Below, piece by piece: positions 18,539 to 27,621 of a stretch of DNA of 64,000 bases. The stretch comes from an uncultured Lachnospiraceae bacterium (GTDB lineage: Bacteria > Bacillota > Clostridia > Lachnospirales > Lachnospiraceae), in assembly GCA_902786515.1 (NCBI GenBank), contig CADADA010000001.1:100977-164976 (forward strand), given 5' to 3'. The notes under the pieces are model-generated. The model was given only the letters and a program-made list of their open reading frames with translations, did no database searches and was not told the origin of the DNA. The translations under genes and the position numbers were made by a program. Within the stretch, counting starts at the first letter, position 1. Each line of letters begins with the position of its first letter.

Positions 18539-18877
18539 CTATTCCAGAAAATTCATATCCATCTCTATGCTTTCCGCTATAATAGATGTCACCTTTCTGA
18601 CTTCCCTGCATAAAAGATATTCTGCATCAAGAAATTCTTTTGCTGTCTGATTATTAATAACATGATTAAATTCTGATATAAGCTGATTTATGGAATTTTG
18701 CATGTTCTCATCAGGATTATTCTGAATATAGAATCTTCTCTTTCTGTATTCGTTCAAATTTCTCAAAAGTTCCGCATCTTCTTCCAATTTTCTTCTTGCA
18801 CTGTCGTATTTTGAATATATATCACTGCTAACAATGAGTTCTGAAAGTTCTCTTGCTTTACTCTCAATCTCAAACAT
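18539..18877 (-). CDS. YlbF/YmcA family protein
   Basis: 112 residues, all-helical and highly charged, with EIESKARELSELIVSSDIYSKY at the start and a C-terminal Leu/Glu-rich helix. This pattern fits the YlbF/YmcA family, whose Bacillus members form the Y-complex that steers RNase Y maturation of mRNAs and affects competence and sporulation. The gene lies 15 nt downstream of the RNase J gene, which supports a link to RNA turnover. GAGGAGG precedes the ATG. A regulatory role is inferred; no catalytic motif is visible. Confidence 0.8.
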   Translation of the reverse strand: MFEIESKARELSELIVSSDIYSKYDSARRKLEEDAELLRNLNEYRKRRFYIQNNPDENMQNSINQLISEFNHVINNQTAKEFLDAEYLLCREVRKVTSIIAESIEMDMNFLE

Positions 18878-18892
18878 CTTTTTCCTCCTCTT

Positions 18893-20566
18893 TTAAGATA
18901 CTTCCATTATAATCGGAAGTATCATAGGACTTCTTTTCATCTTCTTCCACAGATATTCACTCAGGCTGTCTTTTACTACCATCTTAATTTTTCCCCAGTC
19001 TGAAACTCTGTGACTTAAGCATTCCTCCAGTGCTTCAGACACAACTCCTTTTGCTTCTTCTATAAGATTTTCAGACTCTCTGACGTATACAAATCCTCTC
19101 GTCACGATATCCGGTCCTGATAACAGAGTGTTGCTGTATTTTTCCAATGTCATAACTACAATCAATATTCCGTTTTCTGCAAGATTCTGACGGTCTCTTA
19201 AGACAATGTTTCCAACATCTCCGACACCGAGTCCGTCTACAAGCACTCCTCCCGCAGGAACTCTGTCTATGATATCAGTTCCTTCTTCACCAATGCTTAA
19301 CACGTCTCCCGACTCCATAATAACTACATTTTCTTTTGGAACGCCCATACTCTGTGCAAGTTCTCCATGGACCTTCAAATGTCTGTATTCACCATGTACA
19401 GGTATCGCATACTTTGGTTTTACAAGTGAATATATCAGTTTAATCTCTTCCTGGCAGGCATGACCTGAAACGTGGGTGTCTTCATGTATTACATTTGCAC
19501 CCTTCATTGACAATTCATTGATTACCCTTGCCACCGCTTTTTCATTTCCCGGTATCGGAGAAGAGCTTAAAATCACCGCATCTCCCGGTTTAATGGTTAC
19601 TTTCTTGTGAATTGAGGCAGCCATTCTTGAGAGTGCCGCCATAGATTCTCCCTGACTTCCGGTGGTTACAAGTACAATCTGCTTATCAGCGTAATTTTTC
19701 ATCATATCTATATCTATCAATGTATTCTCAGGTATCTTTATATATCCCAATTCGCTGGCTATATTGATTATATTTACCATGCTTCTTCCTTCAACGATTA
19801 CTTTTCTGCCGTATTTGTATGCTGAATTGATAATCTGCTGAACTCTGTCCACGTTCGACGCAAATGTCGCAATGATAATTCTGTTCTCTGTATTTTCCGC
19901 AAATATATGATCAAAGGTTCTTCCTATGGTCTTTTCCGACATTGTAAATCCCGGTCTTAGTACGTTGGTACTGTCACACATAAGTGCCAGAACTCCTTTT
20001 TTACCCAGCTCTCCGAATCTTGTAAGGTCTATCGCATCTCCAAATACAGGTGTGTAATCTATCTTAAAATCTCCTGTATGGACAAGGACACCTGCAGGTG
20101 TAAATATTGCCAGAGCCGCTGCATCAACAATACTGTGATTCGTCCTTATAAATTCTATCCTGAAGCATCCGAGATTAATCGATTGTCCGTACCTTACGAT
20201 TTTTCTCTTCACAAGGTTGAGCATATTGTGCTCTTTTAACTTTCCATCTATGATTCCTATGGTCAGCTTCGTCGCATATATAGGAACATTTACTTCTTTA
20301 AGAACATATGGTATCGCACCTATATGGTCTTCGTGTCCGTGGGTTATAACAAATCCCTTAACTTTATCTATATTCTCCTTCAGATAAGTTACATCCGGTA
20401 TAACCAAATCAATTCCAAGCATGTCATCATCCGGAAATGATAGTCCGCAATCAATGACTATAATGCTGTCCTCATATTCTATAGCAGTGATATTCATTCC
20501 AATCTGATCTAATCCGCCCAAAGGAATGATTTTTATCCTTTCACTATTCTTTATTTTCTGTTTCAA
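18893..20566 (-). CDS. rnj: Ribonuclease J
   Basis: 557 residues, TTG start 8 nt after GGAGG. It is a metallo-beta-lactamase/beta-CASP exo- and endoribonuclease of mRNA decay and rRNA maturation. Visible motifs are LGGLDQIGMN, the zinc-binding THGHEDHIGAIPY, HTGDFKID, the beta-CASP region with TTGSQGE, and the C-terminal histidine motif VSGHACQEE ... VHGEYRHL. The last 100 residues form the usual C-terminal domain. It heads a run with ylbF, the short mltG-like gene, trmR and trhP. Confidence 0.95.
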   Translation of the reverse strand: MKQKIKNSERIKIIPLGGLDQIGMNITAIEYEDSIIVIDCGLSFPDDDMLGIDLVIPDVTYLKENIDKVKGFVITHGHEDHIGAIPYVLKEVNVPIYATKLTIGIIDGKLKEHNMLNLVKRKIVRYGQSINLGCFRIEFIRTNHSIVDAAALAIFTPAGVLVHTGDFKIDYTPVFGDAIDLTRFGELGKKGVLALMCDSTNVLRPGFTMSEKTIGRTFDHIFAENTENRIIIATFASNVDRVQQIINSAYKYGRKVIVEGRSMVNIINIASELGYIKIPENTLIDIDMMKNYADKQIVLVTTGSQGESMAALSRMAASIHKKVTIKPGDAVILSSSPIPGNEKAVARVINELSMKGANVIHEDTHVSGHACQEEIKLIYSLVKPKYAIPVHGEYRHLKVHGELAQSMGVPKENVVIMESGDVLSIGEEGTDIIDRVPAGGVLVDGLGVGDVGNIVLRDRQNLAENGILIVVMTLEKYSNTLLSGPDIVTRGFVYVRESENLIEEAKGVVSEALEECLSHRVSDWGKIKMVVKDSLSEYLWKKMKRSPMILPIIMEVS

Positions 20567-20582
20567 AACTATACCTCCATTA

Positions 20583-20852
20583 TTATTTTTCTATCTTTGC
20601 ATCATCTATTAACTCCGTGAATATCTTTGATACGTATTCCAACTCAGTATCATCTTCTACCACGATATAATTTGCTTCTTCTGATTCCTTATCAGATATA
20701 TCTTTTAATATATACACTTCCACTTCTTCTGCGTCCTCATCATCCGAATCCGTAACCAGCAGATATCCGGTATTATTAATAACCGTTTCTTCTATCACAT
20801 AAACCGTACTCTCTTCGCCTTCTTCATCAACAAATGTCAACTGACCGTACAT
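20583..20852 (-). CDS. DUF1292 family protein, YrzB-like
   Basis: 89 residues from the ATG at 20852, chosen because GGAGGAAGG lies just upstream; an in-frame start 21 nt earlier lacks such a site. A very acidic protein with short beta strands (LTFVDEEGEESTVYVIEET, NYIVVEDDTELEYV) typical of DUF1292. In many Firmicutes it lies beside ruvX and ireB, as here. Biochemical function is unknown. Confidence 0.85.
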   Translation of the reverse strand: MYGQLTFVDEEGEESTVYVIEETVINNTGYLLVTDSDDEDAEEVEVYILKDISDKESEEANYIVVEDDTELEYVSKIFTELIDDAKIEK

Positions 20853-20869
20853 ATGCCTTCCTCCATTAT

Positions 20870-21301
20870 TCAATTATTTGTATTATCGCAATATTCAAGA
20901 TACCCCTGCAATATTAATGCAGCAGCTATCTGATCTACATATTTTTTTCTGTTCTCACGACGCACTCCGGCTTCTATCATCGCTCTGTCGGCTGCAACCG
21001 TCGTCAGCCTTTCATCCCACATAATAACTTCAAGACCGGTTCTGCGTTCAAGCATCTCCTTAAACGCCAGAGTCTTTTCTCCTCGTTCTCCGACTGTATT
21101 ATTCATATTTTTAGGAAAACCAAGTACAATCTTTTCGACTTTATATTCTTCGATAATCTCTTCTATCCGACGAAGAGTTTTTCTCAATTGATTCTCCGAT
21201 TCACGCCGCACAATCTCAAGCCCCTGAGCAGTGATGCACAATTCATCCGATACCGCTACACCGACTGTCCCGGAGCCATAATCCAACCCTAATATTCTCA
21301 T
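20870..21301 (-). CDS. ruvX: Putative pre-16S rRNA nuclease / Holliday junction resolvase-like RuvX (YqgF)
   Basis: 143 residues, the family's normal length. The RNase H-like fold shows in [36 protein letters not shown], and the acidic motif [14 protein letters not shown]. coli YqgF matures the 16S rRNA 5' end; older annotations call it a Holliday junction resolvase. It lies between ireB and yrzB, the standard Firmicutes order. Confidence 0.92.
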   Translation of the reverse strand: MRILGLDYGSGTVGVAVSDELCITAQGLEIVRRESENQLRKTLRRIEEIIEEYKVEKIVLGFPKNMNNTVGERGEKTLAFKEMLERRTGLEVIMWDERLTTVAADRAMIEAGVRRENRKKYVDQIAAALILQGYLEYCDNTNN

Positions 21302-21312
21302 TGTAACTACTC

Positions 21313-21582
21313 TTACTTCTTTTCTTTTAATCGCTTATTGATATAATATGTCAATGCTTCTTCAATCAATTCATCACGCTCTACCTTCATGATAAGGCTT
21401 CTCGCATTATTATGACTGGTAATATATGTCGGATCTCCTGACATAATATATCCTACAATCTGATTAACCGGGTTATAGCCCTTCTCTACCAGTGCCTGAT
21501 ATACCCTTTCCAAAACTTGTCCCACTTCCAGCTTTGTCTCTACCGGAACTTTTACATACTGTGTGTTGTTTAAATTTTCCAT
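21313..21582 (-). CDS. ireB: IreB family regulatory phosphoprotein (YrzL, DUF965)
   Basis: 89 residues from the ATG at 21582, preceded by TTTGGAGGC at good spacing. The sequence [23 protein letters not shown] and [17 protein letters not shown] is diagnostic of the family. In Enterococcus, IreB is phosphorylated on Thr by the PASTA kinase IreK and tunes cephalosporin tolerance. In most Firmicutes the gene follows alaS; here mtaB is the upstream neighbour. Confidence 0.92.
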   Translation of the reverse strand: MENLNNTQYVKVPVETKLEVGQVLERVYQALVEKGYNPVNQIVGYIMSGDPTYITSHNNARSLIMKVERDELIEEALTYYINKRLKEKK

Positions 21583-21638
21583 GTAATTGCCTCCAAAATT
21601 CACGTTCGTATCTGATACGTTATATTTTAATATATAAA

Positions 21639-22961
21639 TCAAATTTCGGCAAGTAAAATTTCATCGTTATAATAATCTGTCACTTTAACCCGTATGATTT
21701 TATTTCTGACGTCCTCATCTGATTTAACCATAATCTTTACATATTCTTTCGTATGCCCCATATAATATTCGTTTTCTTCTATCGTTTCTGTTTCTTCAAA
21801 AAGAACCTCTACAGTATCTCCAATATATCTTTTTCTGTATTCCCTTTGCATTTTTTTACACAGTTCAATAAGTTCGCTGCTTCTTTGGGCTTTCACTGTT
21901 TCCTGAACCTGATTTTCCATTCCTGCCGCTATGGTACCCTGTCTTTTTGAATATTTAAATATATGCATGTCCGCAAATTGCACCTCGGATAGAAAACTTT
22001 TTGTTATATTATGTTCTTCTTCTGTTTCTCCCGGGAATCCTACTATTACATCCGTAGTGATTGCTGCATCTTTATAATATTTTCTGATTAGTTTACAACT
22101 GTCCAGATATTCTTTTGTATTGTATTTTCTGTTCATTCTCTTTAAGACAGTATCACATCCGCTCTGTAACGACAAATGAAAGTGTGGGCATATTTTACTT
22201 AATCTTGAGATTCTCTCCATAAAATCACTTGTTATTGTCCTTGGTTCAACAGAACTAAGTCTTACTCTCTCTATTCCCGGTGTTTTACATATCGCTTCAA
22301 CTACATCTATTAAACCTATATTTTTTTCTTTCATATCGATTCCATATGAACCGACATGTATTCCGGTAATTACAATTTCTTTAAATCCTTTTTTTGCCAG
22401 AATAGCAGCTTCTTTTTCTATGTCACTGATTTTTCTGCTTCTTACCCTTCCTCTTGCATATGGTATGATACAGTAAGTACAAAATTGGTTACATCCATCC
22501 TGTACTTTCATATACGCCCTTGTATGTTCACTGAGTTCTTCAAGCGTCATTTCTTCATATTCGGAAGTATGATTTATGTCAATACTCACGTCTAATTTTT
22601 TCTGCTCCTCAAAGTACTCATTTAGTACCGTGACAATCTCTCTTTTTTTATTATTTCCAACTATAATGTCAATATCCTCATCTGCCATTACCTTTTCTTT
22701 GTCTGTCTCTGTATAACATCCCGCCGCAACAACGATGGAATCCGGATTCATTCTTTTTGCTTTGTGAAGCATCTGTCTTGATTTTCTGTCTGCTACGTTG
22801 GTAACGGTACAGGTATTGATGATATAGATATCTGCTCCGGGTTCAAAAGGGACTATCTCGTATCCTGCTTCTCTTAGTTTCTGTTCCATTACTTCTGTTT
22901 CGTATGCATTTACCTTACATCCTAAATTGTGAAGTGCTACTTTTTTCTCCCGGGTATTCAT
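21639..22961 (-). CDS. mtaB: tRNA t6A37 methylthiotransferase MtaB
   Basis: 440 residues. The N-terminal UPF0004 domain has three Cys ([34 protein letters not shown]) for one iron-sulphur cluster; the radical SAM domain has [19 protein letters not shown] for the second; a TRAM-like domain ends the protein. It adds a methylthio group to t6A37 of tRNAs reading ANN codons. In Bacillus it closes the dnaK-prmA-rsmE block. Here it lies in the same direction but is separated from rsmE by iscS, thiI and a plus-strand HPr-like gene. Confidence 0.92.
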   Translation of the reverse strand: MNTREKKVALHNLGCKVNAYETEVMEQKLREAGYEIVPFEPGADIYIINTCTVTNVADRKSRQMLHKAKRMNPDSIVVAAGCYTETDKEKVMADEDIDIIVGNNKKREIVTVLNEYFEEQKKLDVSIDINHTSEYEEMTLEELSEHTRAYMKVQDGCNQFCTYCIIPYARGRVRSRKISDIEKEAAILAKKGFKEIVITGIHVGSYGIDMKEKNIGLIDVVEAICKTPGIERVRLSSVEPRTITSDFMERISRLSKICPHFHLSLQSGCDTVLKRMNRKYNTKEYLDSCKLIRKYYKDAAITTDVIVGFPGETEEEHNITKSFLSEVQFADMHIFKYSKRQGTIAAGMENQVQETVKAQRSSELIELCKKMQREYRKRYIGDTVEVLFEETETIEENEYYMGHTKEYVKIMVKSDEDVRNKIIRVKVTDYYNDEILLAEI

Positions 22962-22999
22962 ATATTTATATCATTCCTTTCCGAATTCGCTTTTTTTTG

Positions 23000-23028
23000 T
23001 TGACTTTTTTCACTTTAAACTGTACTAT
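23000..23028 (+). promoter_or_regulatory. Promoter of the HPr-like gene
   Basis: TTGACT (23000-23005) and TACTAT (23023-23028) are separated by 17 nt, about 75 nt before the plus-strand HPr-like gene. This is a good vegetative-type promoter in a 143-nt divergent gap. Confidence 0.65.
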
Positions 23029-23104
23029 ACTAATTAGTGAGTGTTTTTTATAACTCTCATAATACATATTATTGTAATTAGAACAAAGAGGAGGTTGTTT
23101 ATTT

Positions 23105-23338
23105 ATGAAAACAGTAAAGATTTCTTTAAATTCAATTGACAAGGTTAAGGCTTTTGTAAATGATATTACAAAGTTTGAGACAGACTTTGATTTAGTATCA
23201 GGCAGATACGTAATCGACGCTAAGTCTATCATGGGTATCTTCAGCTTAGACCTTTCTAAGAACATTGACTTGAATATCCACGCAGATGACAACATCGATG
23301 ACATCATGAATGCGTTAAAGCCTTATATCGTACAGTAA
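23105..23338 (+). CDS. HPr-like protein lacking the phosphorylatable His15
   Basis: 77 residues, preceded by AGAGGAGG. It aligns with HPr/Crh over its whole length: the Ser46 region is kept as AKSIMGIFSLDLS, and the C-terminal helix DDIMNALKPYI is present. At the place of the PTS motif GIHARPA the protein reads SIDKVKAF, so the histidine that receives phosphate from enzyme I is missing. Such a protein cannot pass phosphate to sugars but could, like Crh, be phosphorylated on Ser by HPr kinase and act with CcpA. It is a single-gene unit with its own promoter and terminator. The Crh-like role is inferred. Confidence 0.85.
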   Translation: MKTVKISLNSIDKVKAFVNDITKFETDFDLVSGRYVIDAKSIMGIFSLDLSKNIDLNIHADDNIDDIMNALKPYIVQ

Positions 23339-23352
23339 CAAAGTATTTAAGG

Positions 23353-23389
23353 GTGTCCACCATGCCAGGCATGAGTGGACACTTTTTTT
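23353..23389 (+). terminator. Rho-independent terminator between the HPr-like gene and thiI
   Basis: GTGTCCAC (23353-23360) pairs with GTGGACAC (23375-23382), with further CATG pairing inside, followed by seven T. It lies 15 nt after the stop and between convergent genes. Confidence 0.85.
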
Positions 23390-23402
23390 ACCATTTTTAC
23401 TG

Positions 23403-24584
23403 CTACGGTGTCACTTCTATAACTTCTACCGTATCTATTGCCTCTTTCATAAGTCTGTCTATATCTTCCGACATGTGTGTCTCTGACTGTTCTATGCATG
23501 ACAGCTTTGGTTTTGTAACAGGGTGTTCTGCCACAAATATGGTACAGCAGTCCTCGTATGGCAGGATAGAGGTCTCGTATGTATCAATTTTGACTGATAT
23601 GTCTACAATATCCTGCTTATCAAATGCAACTAACGGTCTGTATACCGGAAGTGTGCAGACTGCATTTGTTACCAGCATGCTTTGCATGGTCTGACTTGCA
23701 ACCTGTCCTACACTTTCTCCCGTAACTAATCCGAGACATCCTGATTCTTTTGCAAAATGCTCTGCTATAAGCATCATATATCTTCTCATAATTATCGTAA
23801 GTTCATCATGCGGACATTTTTCATATATGTGAAGCTGGATATCTGTAAAGTTTACAATGTTAAGTTTTATATTTCCCGCATATTCTGCTACTTTTTTTGC
23901 AAGGTCTATTACCTTCTGCTTTGCTCTCTCACTTGTGTACGGTGGTGCATGGAAGTATGTTGCCTCCAAGGTTACGCCTCTTTTTGCCATCATGTATCCT
24001 GCTACAGGACTGTCTATTCCGCCTGATAAGAGAAGCATTGCCTTTCCTGCTGTTCCAAGCGGCATTCCTCCAAGACCCGGTATTATTTTTGAATAAACGT
24101 TTATTTTTTCTCTGATTTCAATGTTTAATTTTATATCCGGATTTTTTACATCTACTTTCATCTCCGGAAAACGTTCCAATATCTTCTCTCCGACCGCCAC
24201 ACAGACCTCCGGTGACTGCATAGGATAATTTTTTCTCGCTCGACGTGTAAATACTTTAAAAGTCTTATTCTTATCAGGATATGTCTTGTCTATATAGTCA
24301 AGTATTTTCTCGACCATATCGTCAAATCCGTTATCATTAAACTGCAATAACGGACATATACCAACAAGTCCAAATACTTTCTGAAGCGCTGCTATCGTCT
24401 CGTCATAGTTAAAATCTCCGGAAGCATCACAATATATTCTTCCTGAAACTTTTCTAACCGTAAATTCTCCGTCTACTTTTGACAGAGCCCTTTTTATCTG
24501 GCTTACAAGTGCATCTTCGAATATATATCTGTTTTTTCCTTTTACGGCAATCTCCGCATATTTTATTAAAAATGATTTAAACAT
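23403..24584 (-). CDS. thiI: tRNA 4-thiouridine synthase ThiI
   Basis: 393 residues from the ATG at 24584 (MFKSFLIKY); an in-frame ATG at 24596 is also possible. An N-terminal ferredoxin-like/THUMP domain (about 1-165) is followed by the PP-loop LLLLSGGIDSPVAGYMMAKRG and LPYEDCCTIF, which holds a catalytic Cys. The C-terminal rhodanese domain of E. coli ThiI is absent, as is usual in Gram-positives. Sulphur would come from the cysteine desulphurase encoded 14 nt upstream. This is the same pairing as nifZ-thiI in Bacillus. Confidence 0.93.
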   Translation of the reverse strand: MFKSFLIKYAEIAVKGKNRYIFEDALVSQIKRALSKVDGEFTVRKVSGRIYCDASGDFNYDETIAALQKVFGLVGICPLLQFNDNGFDDMVEKILDYIDKTYPDKNKTFKVFTRRARKNYPMQSPEVCVAVGEKILERFPEMKVDVKNPDIKLNIEIREKINVYSKIIPGLGGMPLGTAGKAMLLLSGGIDSPVAGYMMAKRGVTLEATYFHAPPYTSERAKQKVIDLAKKVAEYAGNIKLNIVNFTDIQLHIYEKCPHDELTIIMRRYMMLIAEHFAKESGCLGLVTGESVGQVASQTMQSMLVTNAVCTLPVYRPLVAFDKQDIVDISVKIDTYETSILPYEDCCTIFVAEHPVTKPKLSCIEQSETHMSEDIDRLMKEAIDTVEVIEVTP

Positions 24585-24598
24585 TTCTCTCTCCATTT

Positions 24599-25753
24599 CT
24601 ACATATGTATGTATTTTCTAAGCATAGGAACTATTTTTTTCAATTCTTCCAGAGTGTAATCTATTTCTTCTTTTTTTGTATCAACTGAAAAACTAAATCT
24701 TACCGTAGAATCTAATTTTTCATTTGAAAGTCCCATTGCTTTTAAAGTAGCACTGACTGACTGTTTGTTAGATGAACATGCCGAACCGGCTGAAACGTAT
24801 ATTTTTTTATCTTCAAGTGAGTGAAGCATTACCTCACTTTTTATACTGTCAAAACTTACACTTACGATATGTGGCGACGCATCACTTCCTTTTTGGCTAT
24901 TGACCGTTACACCCTCTATCTTTAACAATTCGTCTATAAAATAATCTTTTATTTCTCTTAAATTCTCTATCTTTTTGTCAAAATCAGCATATAACGTCTT
25001 TACTGCTTCACCCATGCCTGCGATTCCAGGAACATTTTCCGTTCCAGAGCGCATGTTCTTTTGCTGTCCGCCTCCAAAGATGATAGGATTAACATTTACT
25101 TTATCGCGGATATATAAGAAGCCTGTTCCCTTCGGTCCGTGTATTTTATGACCGCTTACAGATAATAAGTCTATATGTTGTCTTTTAGGGTAAATTCTTA
25201 TTTTTCCAAATGCCTGTATGGCATCAACATGAAACCGTATATCAGGATTTTTTTTCTGTATAATTTCAGCTATCTCATCTACCGGCTGTATCGAGCCCAC
25301 TTCATTGTTGACATACATCACGGATACAAGTATCGTTTCATCGCAAATACTTTCTTCAAGCTCCTTTAACGATATAACTCCATGCTCATCCACACCGAGT
25401 CTTGTCACCTTAAATCCCTGTTCTTCTAAGTATTTTATCGGCATCGCTACTGACGGATGCTCTATCTGTGTTGTTATGATATGATTTCCGCGTCTTTTAT
25501 TCGCCATAGCCGTGCCGATTATAGCCATGTTATTTGATTCCGTGCCTCCGGATGTAAATATGATTTCTTTTTCTTTGCATTTTAATTCTGCTGCGATTAT
25601 TTCTCGTGCAGTTTTAATATACTGCTCCGCTTCTACTCCCTTCATGTGAAGCGAGGACGGATTTCCATAATCCAAGGTCATGGTCTTTAACATTATTTCT
25701 TTTACCGGTTCATATACTACGGTCGTCGCGGCATTATCTAAATATGCTTCCAT
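24599..25753 (-). CDS. iscS: Cysteine desulfurase (IscS/NifS family)
   Basis: 384 residues, class V aminotransferase fold. Motifs: YLDNAATT at the start, the cofactor-region TSGGTESNN, the PLP-lysine motif SVSGHKIHGPKGTGFL, and the catalytic-cysteine loop SAGSACSSNKQ. It forms a cysteine persulphide and hands sulphur to ThiI, encoded next in the operon, so tRNA thiolation is its most likely job here. An AGAAAGG site precedes the ATG. Confidence 0.92.
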   Translation of the reverse strand: MEAYLDNAATTVVYEPVKEIMLKTMTLDYGNPSSLHMKGVEAEQYIKTAREIIAAELKCKEKEIIFTSGGTESNNMAIIGTAMANKRRGNHIITTQIEHPSVAMPIKYLEEQGFKVTRLGVDEHGVISLKELEESICDETILVSVMYVNNEVGSIQPVDEIAEIIQKKNPDIRFHVDAIQAFGKIRIYPKRQHIDLLSVSGHKIHGPKGTGFLYIRDKVNVNPIIFGGGQQKNMRSGTENVPGIAGMGEAVKTLYADFDKKIENLREIKDYFIDELLKIEGVTVNSQKGSDASPHIVSVSFDSIKSEVMLHSLEDKKIYVSAGSACSSNKQSVSATLKAMGLSNEKLDSTVRFSFSVDTKKEEIDYTLEELKKIVPMLRKYIHM

Positions 25754-25767
25754 TTTATTACGCCTTT

Positions 25768-26508
25768 CTATTTATTCTCCAGCCTGAACATTAATACTGA
25801 AAGTATCGCCATTCCTGCCGTCTCTGTTCTTAATATACGTTTTCCGAGTGAAATGGGGCTTATTCCGTTTTGTATCGCCATCTCGATTTCTTCAGGTGCA
25901 AATCCGCCCTCCGGTCCTATAAAGATTCCGATTTTTTCCTTTTTTTCTACATCATTCAAGATTCTGACGGTTTCTTCCATGTCTTTATAATTCTCATAAG
26001 GAATTATCTTCATATCGAAATCTTTTACCATATCTATTGCTTCCTTAAATGTAACCGGATTCTCTATCTTCGGTATAATGCTTCTTCTGGATTGCTTTGC
26101 AGCGCTTTCTGATATTCCGGTCCATCGCTTTATTTTCGAAGCGGCTTTCTTTTCATCTAGCTTTACAACACATCTTGATGTTTTGACAGGCACCACTGAA
26201 TATACACCCAGTTCTACCGCCTTTTGAATAATCATTTCCATTTTATCATTTTTCGGAAGAGATTGGAACAGGTATAGTTTTGCATCGAGTTCTGTTCCGC
26301 CATACTCTTCATCTAAAATCTCTGATATAACTTCTGTATCCGTAAATCCTGTCAGCTGACACAGGTAGTCATTGCCCTGTCCGTCACTAATCAGAAGCTG
26401 TTCTCCTTCTTTCATTCTTAATACATTCCTGATATGATTGACGTCAGAACCTTTTATATATATCTGATTGCCGATTTTGCTTTCCGGTGATATAAAAAAA
26501 TGATGCAT
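25768..26508 (-). CDS. rsmE: 16S rRNA (uracil1498-N3)-methyltransferase RsmE
   Basis: 246 residues. An N-terminal PUA-like domain (HHFFISPESKIGNQIYIKG, VNHIRNVLRMKEGE) leads to a SPOUT knot with the SAM-binding IGIFIGPEGGFAPEEIE and SLGKRILRTETAGMAIL. It methylates U1498 of 16S rRNA. It directly follows prmA, as in Bacillus. A TGGAGG site precedes the ATG. Confidence 0.93.
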   Translation of the reverse strand: MHHFFISPESKIGNQIYIKGSDVNHIRNVLRMKEGEQLLISDGQGNDYLCQLTGFTDTEVISEILDEEYGGTELDAKLYLFQSLPKNDKMEMIIQKAVELGVYSVVPVKTSRCVVKLDEKKAASKIKRWTGISESAAKQSRRSIIPKIENPVTFKEAIDMVKDFDMKIIPYENYKDMEETVRILNDVEKKEKIGIFIGPEGGFAPEEIEMAIQNGISPISLGKRILRTETAGMAILSVLMFRLENK

Positions 26509-26526
26509 AGTAATCCTCCATTCAGC

Positions 26527-27492
26527 CTATATCTTTTTCGCAGTTATCGATACCCAGTCACCCTGTCTCGTAATCTCTTTTAACTCAAGCTCAGGATTTG
26601 CATTTATGGCTGCTACTACATCCTGTTCTTTTGTATTAATTATTCCGGATGTTATGTATAATGCACCTTTTTTCATCTGTGCTGAAATCACTGCCGTTAA
26701 TGGTATTATAATATCTGCCAGAATATTTGCAACTACTATATCATAACACTCATATCCTGTTTTGTCTTGTATTTCTTTATTTTCTATTATATTTCCGTCA
26801 AAAAATCTTATATCTTCAACATTATTTACTTTACTGTTTTCTATAGATGCTTCTACGGCAATCTTATCAATATCGATTCCCGTTACCCCGCCGGCTCCAA
26901 GTTTTTTTCCTATAATTGAGAGTATTCCGCTTCCACATCCCACATCTAAGACTCTGTCGCCGTTTTTAATGTATTTTCTCAACTGTCTTATACAAAGCTG
27001 TGTTGTTTCGTGTTTTCCGGTTCCAAATGATGTTCCCGGGTCAATATCAAGTATCATTTTGTATTCTTCTTTATCTTCCGGTGCATCTTCCCACGTTGGC
27101 TTTATCAGAATATCATCTACGTTAAATGGTTTAAAATATTTTTTCCAGTTATTTACCCAGTCTTTATCTTCGGTAACAGATTCTTCTATAGTACATGGAC
27201 CTGCATTTACAAACTCTTTGACGGCATTTAATCTGTCGTTAAGTTCTGACAGTATTTTGTCCTTATCTTCATTTTCATCCATATAAAAAATTACATAGGC
27301 ATGTCCGTCATCCTCAGGGAGTTCCGGAAGTATGTCTATATACATTTCTTTCTTTTCTTCTTCTGTTATCTGAATATTGTCTTCTACTTCTATTCCATCG
27401 ATTCCCAACTCAACAAGCAGGCCGCTGACAATGTCAACGGCCTCTGTAGTAGTTGTGAGTCTGAATTTATTCCATCTCACTATAATCTCCAT
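26527..27492 (-). CDS. prmA: Ribosomal protein L11 methyltransferase PrmA
   Basis: 321 residues from the ATG at 27492 (MEIIVRWNKF). The N-terminal substrate-recognition domain is followed by DPGTSFGTGKHETTQL and the SAM site VLDVGCGSGILSI, then VVANILADIIIPL. The expected ribosome binding site is not next to this ATG: a 101-bp insertion with 8-bp direct repeats lies exactly here, and the second repeat copy contains the start codon. A longer open frame reaches a TTG at 27555, but that stretch belongs to the insertion and is not conserved protein. PrmA is often dispensable, so reduced translation could be tolerated. Confidence 0.9.
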   Translation of the reverse strand: MEIIVRWNKFRLTTTTEAVDIVSGLLVELGIDGIEVEDNIQITEEEKKEMYIDILPELPEDDGHAYVIFYMDENEDKDKILSELNDRLNAVKEFVNAGPCTIEESVTEDKDWVNNWKKYFKPFNVDDILIKPTWEDAPEDKEEYKMILDIDPGTSFGTGKHETTQLCIRQLRKYIKNGDRVLDVGCGSGILSIIGKKLGAGGVTGIDIDKIAVEASIENSKVNNVEDIRFFDGNIIENKEIQDKTGYECYDIVVANILADIIIPLTAVISAQMKKGALYITSGIINTKEQDVVAAINANPELELKEITRQGDWVSITAKKI

Positions 27493-27603
27493 TCCGCAGA
27501 CGCTTCGCGTCGGAGGAAACGCTAATCTAAGCAATTTGTGGCGCCTGCGACACAAATTGACGTATGAAAAATCATATATGATTTTTCATACTATCCTCCA
27601 TTC
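27487..27603 (-). mobile_element. Hairpin-rich MITE-like insertion with 8-bp direct repeats
   Basis: The 8-mer CTCCATTC occurs at 27487-27494 and at 27596-27603 and flanks 101 bp of non-coding sequence. Inside are three hairpins: a perfect 30-bp palindrome at 27562-27591, an arm pair AATTTGTG/CACAAATT at 27533-27540 and 27551-27558, and GACGC-TTC-GCGTC at 27499-27511. The flanking repeat looks like a target site duplication. On the minus strand the presumed prmA Shine-Dalgarno (AGGAAAG, 27615-27609) now precedes the left ATG copy, which opens a 9-codon frame ending at 27572. No transposase is encoded, so any movement would need help in trans. Confidence 0.6.
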
Positions 27604-27621
27604 AACTGCTTTCCTGTATGT

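Noticed and set aside
27493..27555. N-terminal extension of PrmA starting at TTG 27555
   Set aside because: The extra 21 residues come from hairpin sequence of the insertion and have no ribosome binding site; PrmA homology begins at the ATG at 27492.
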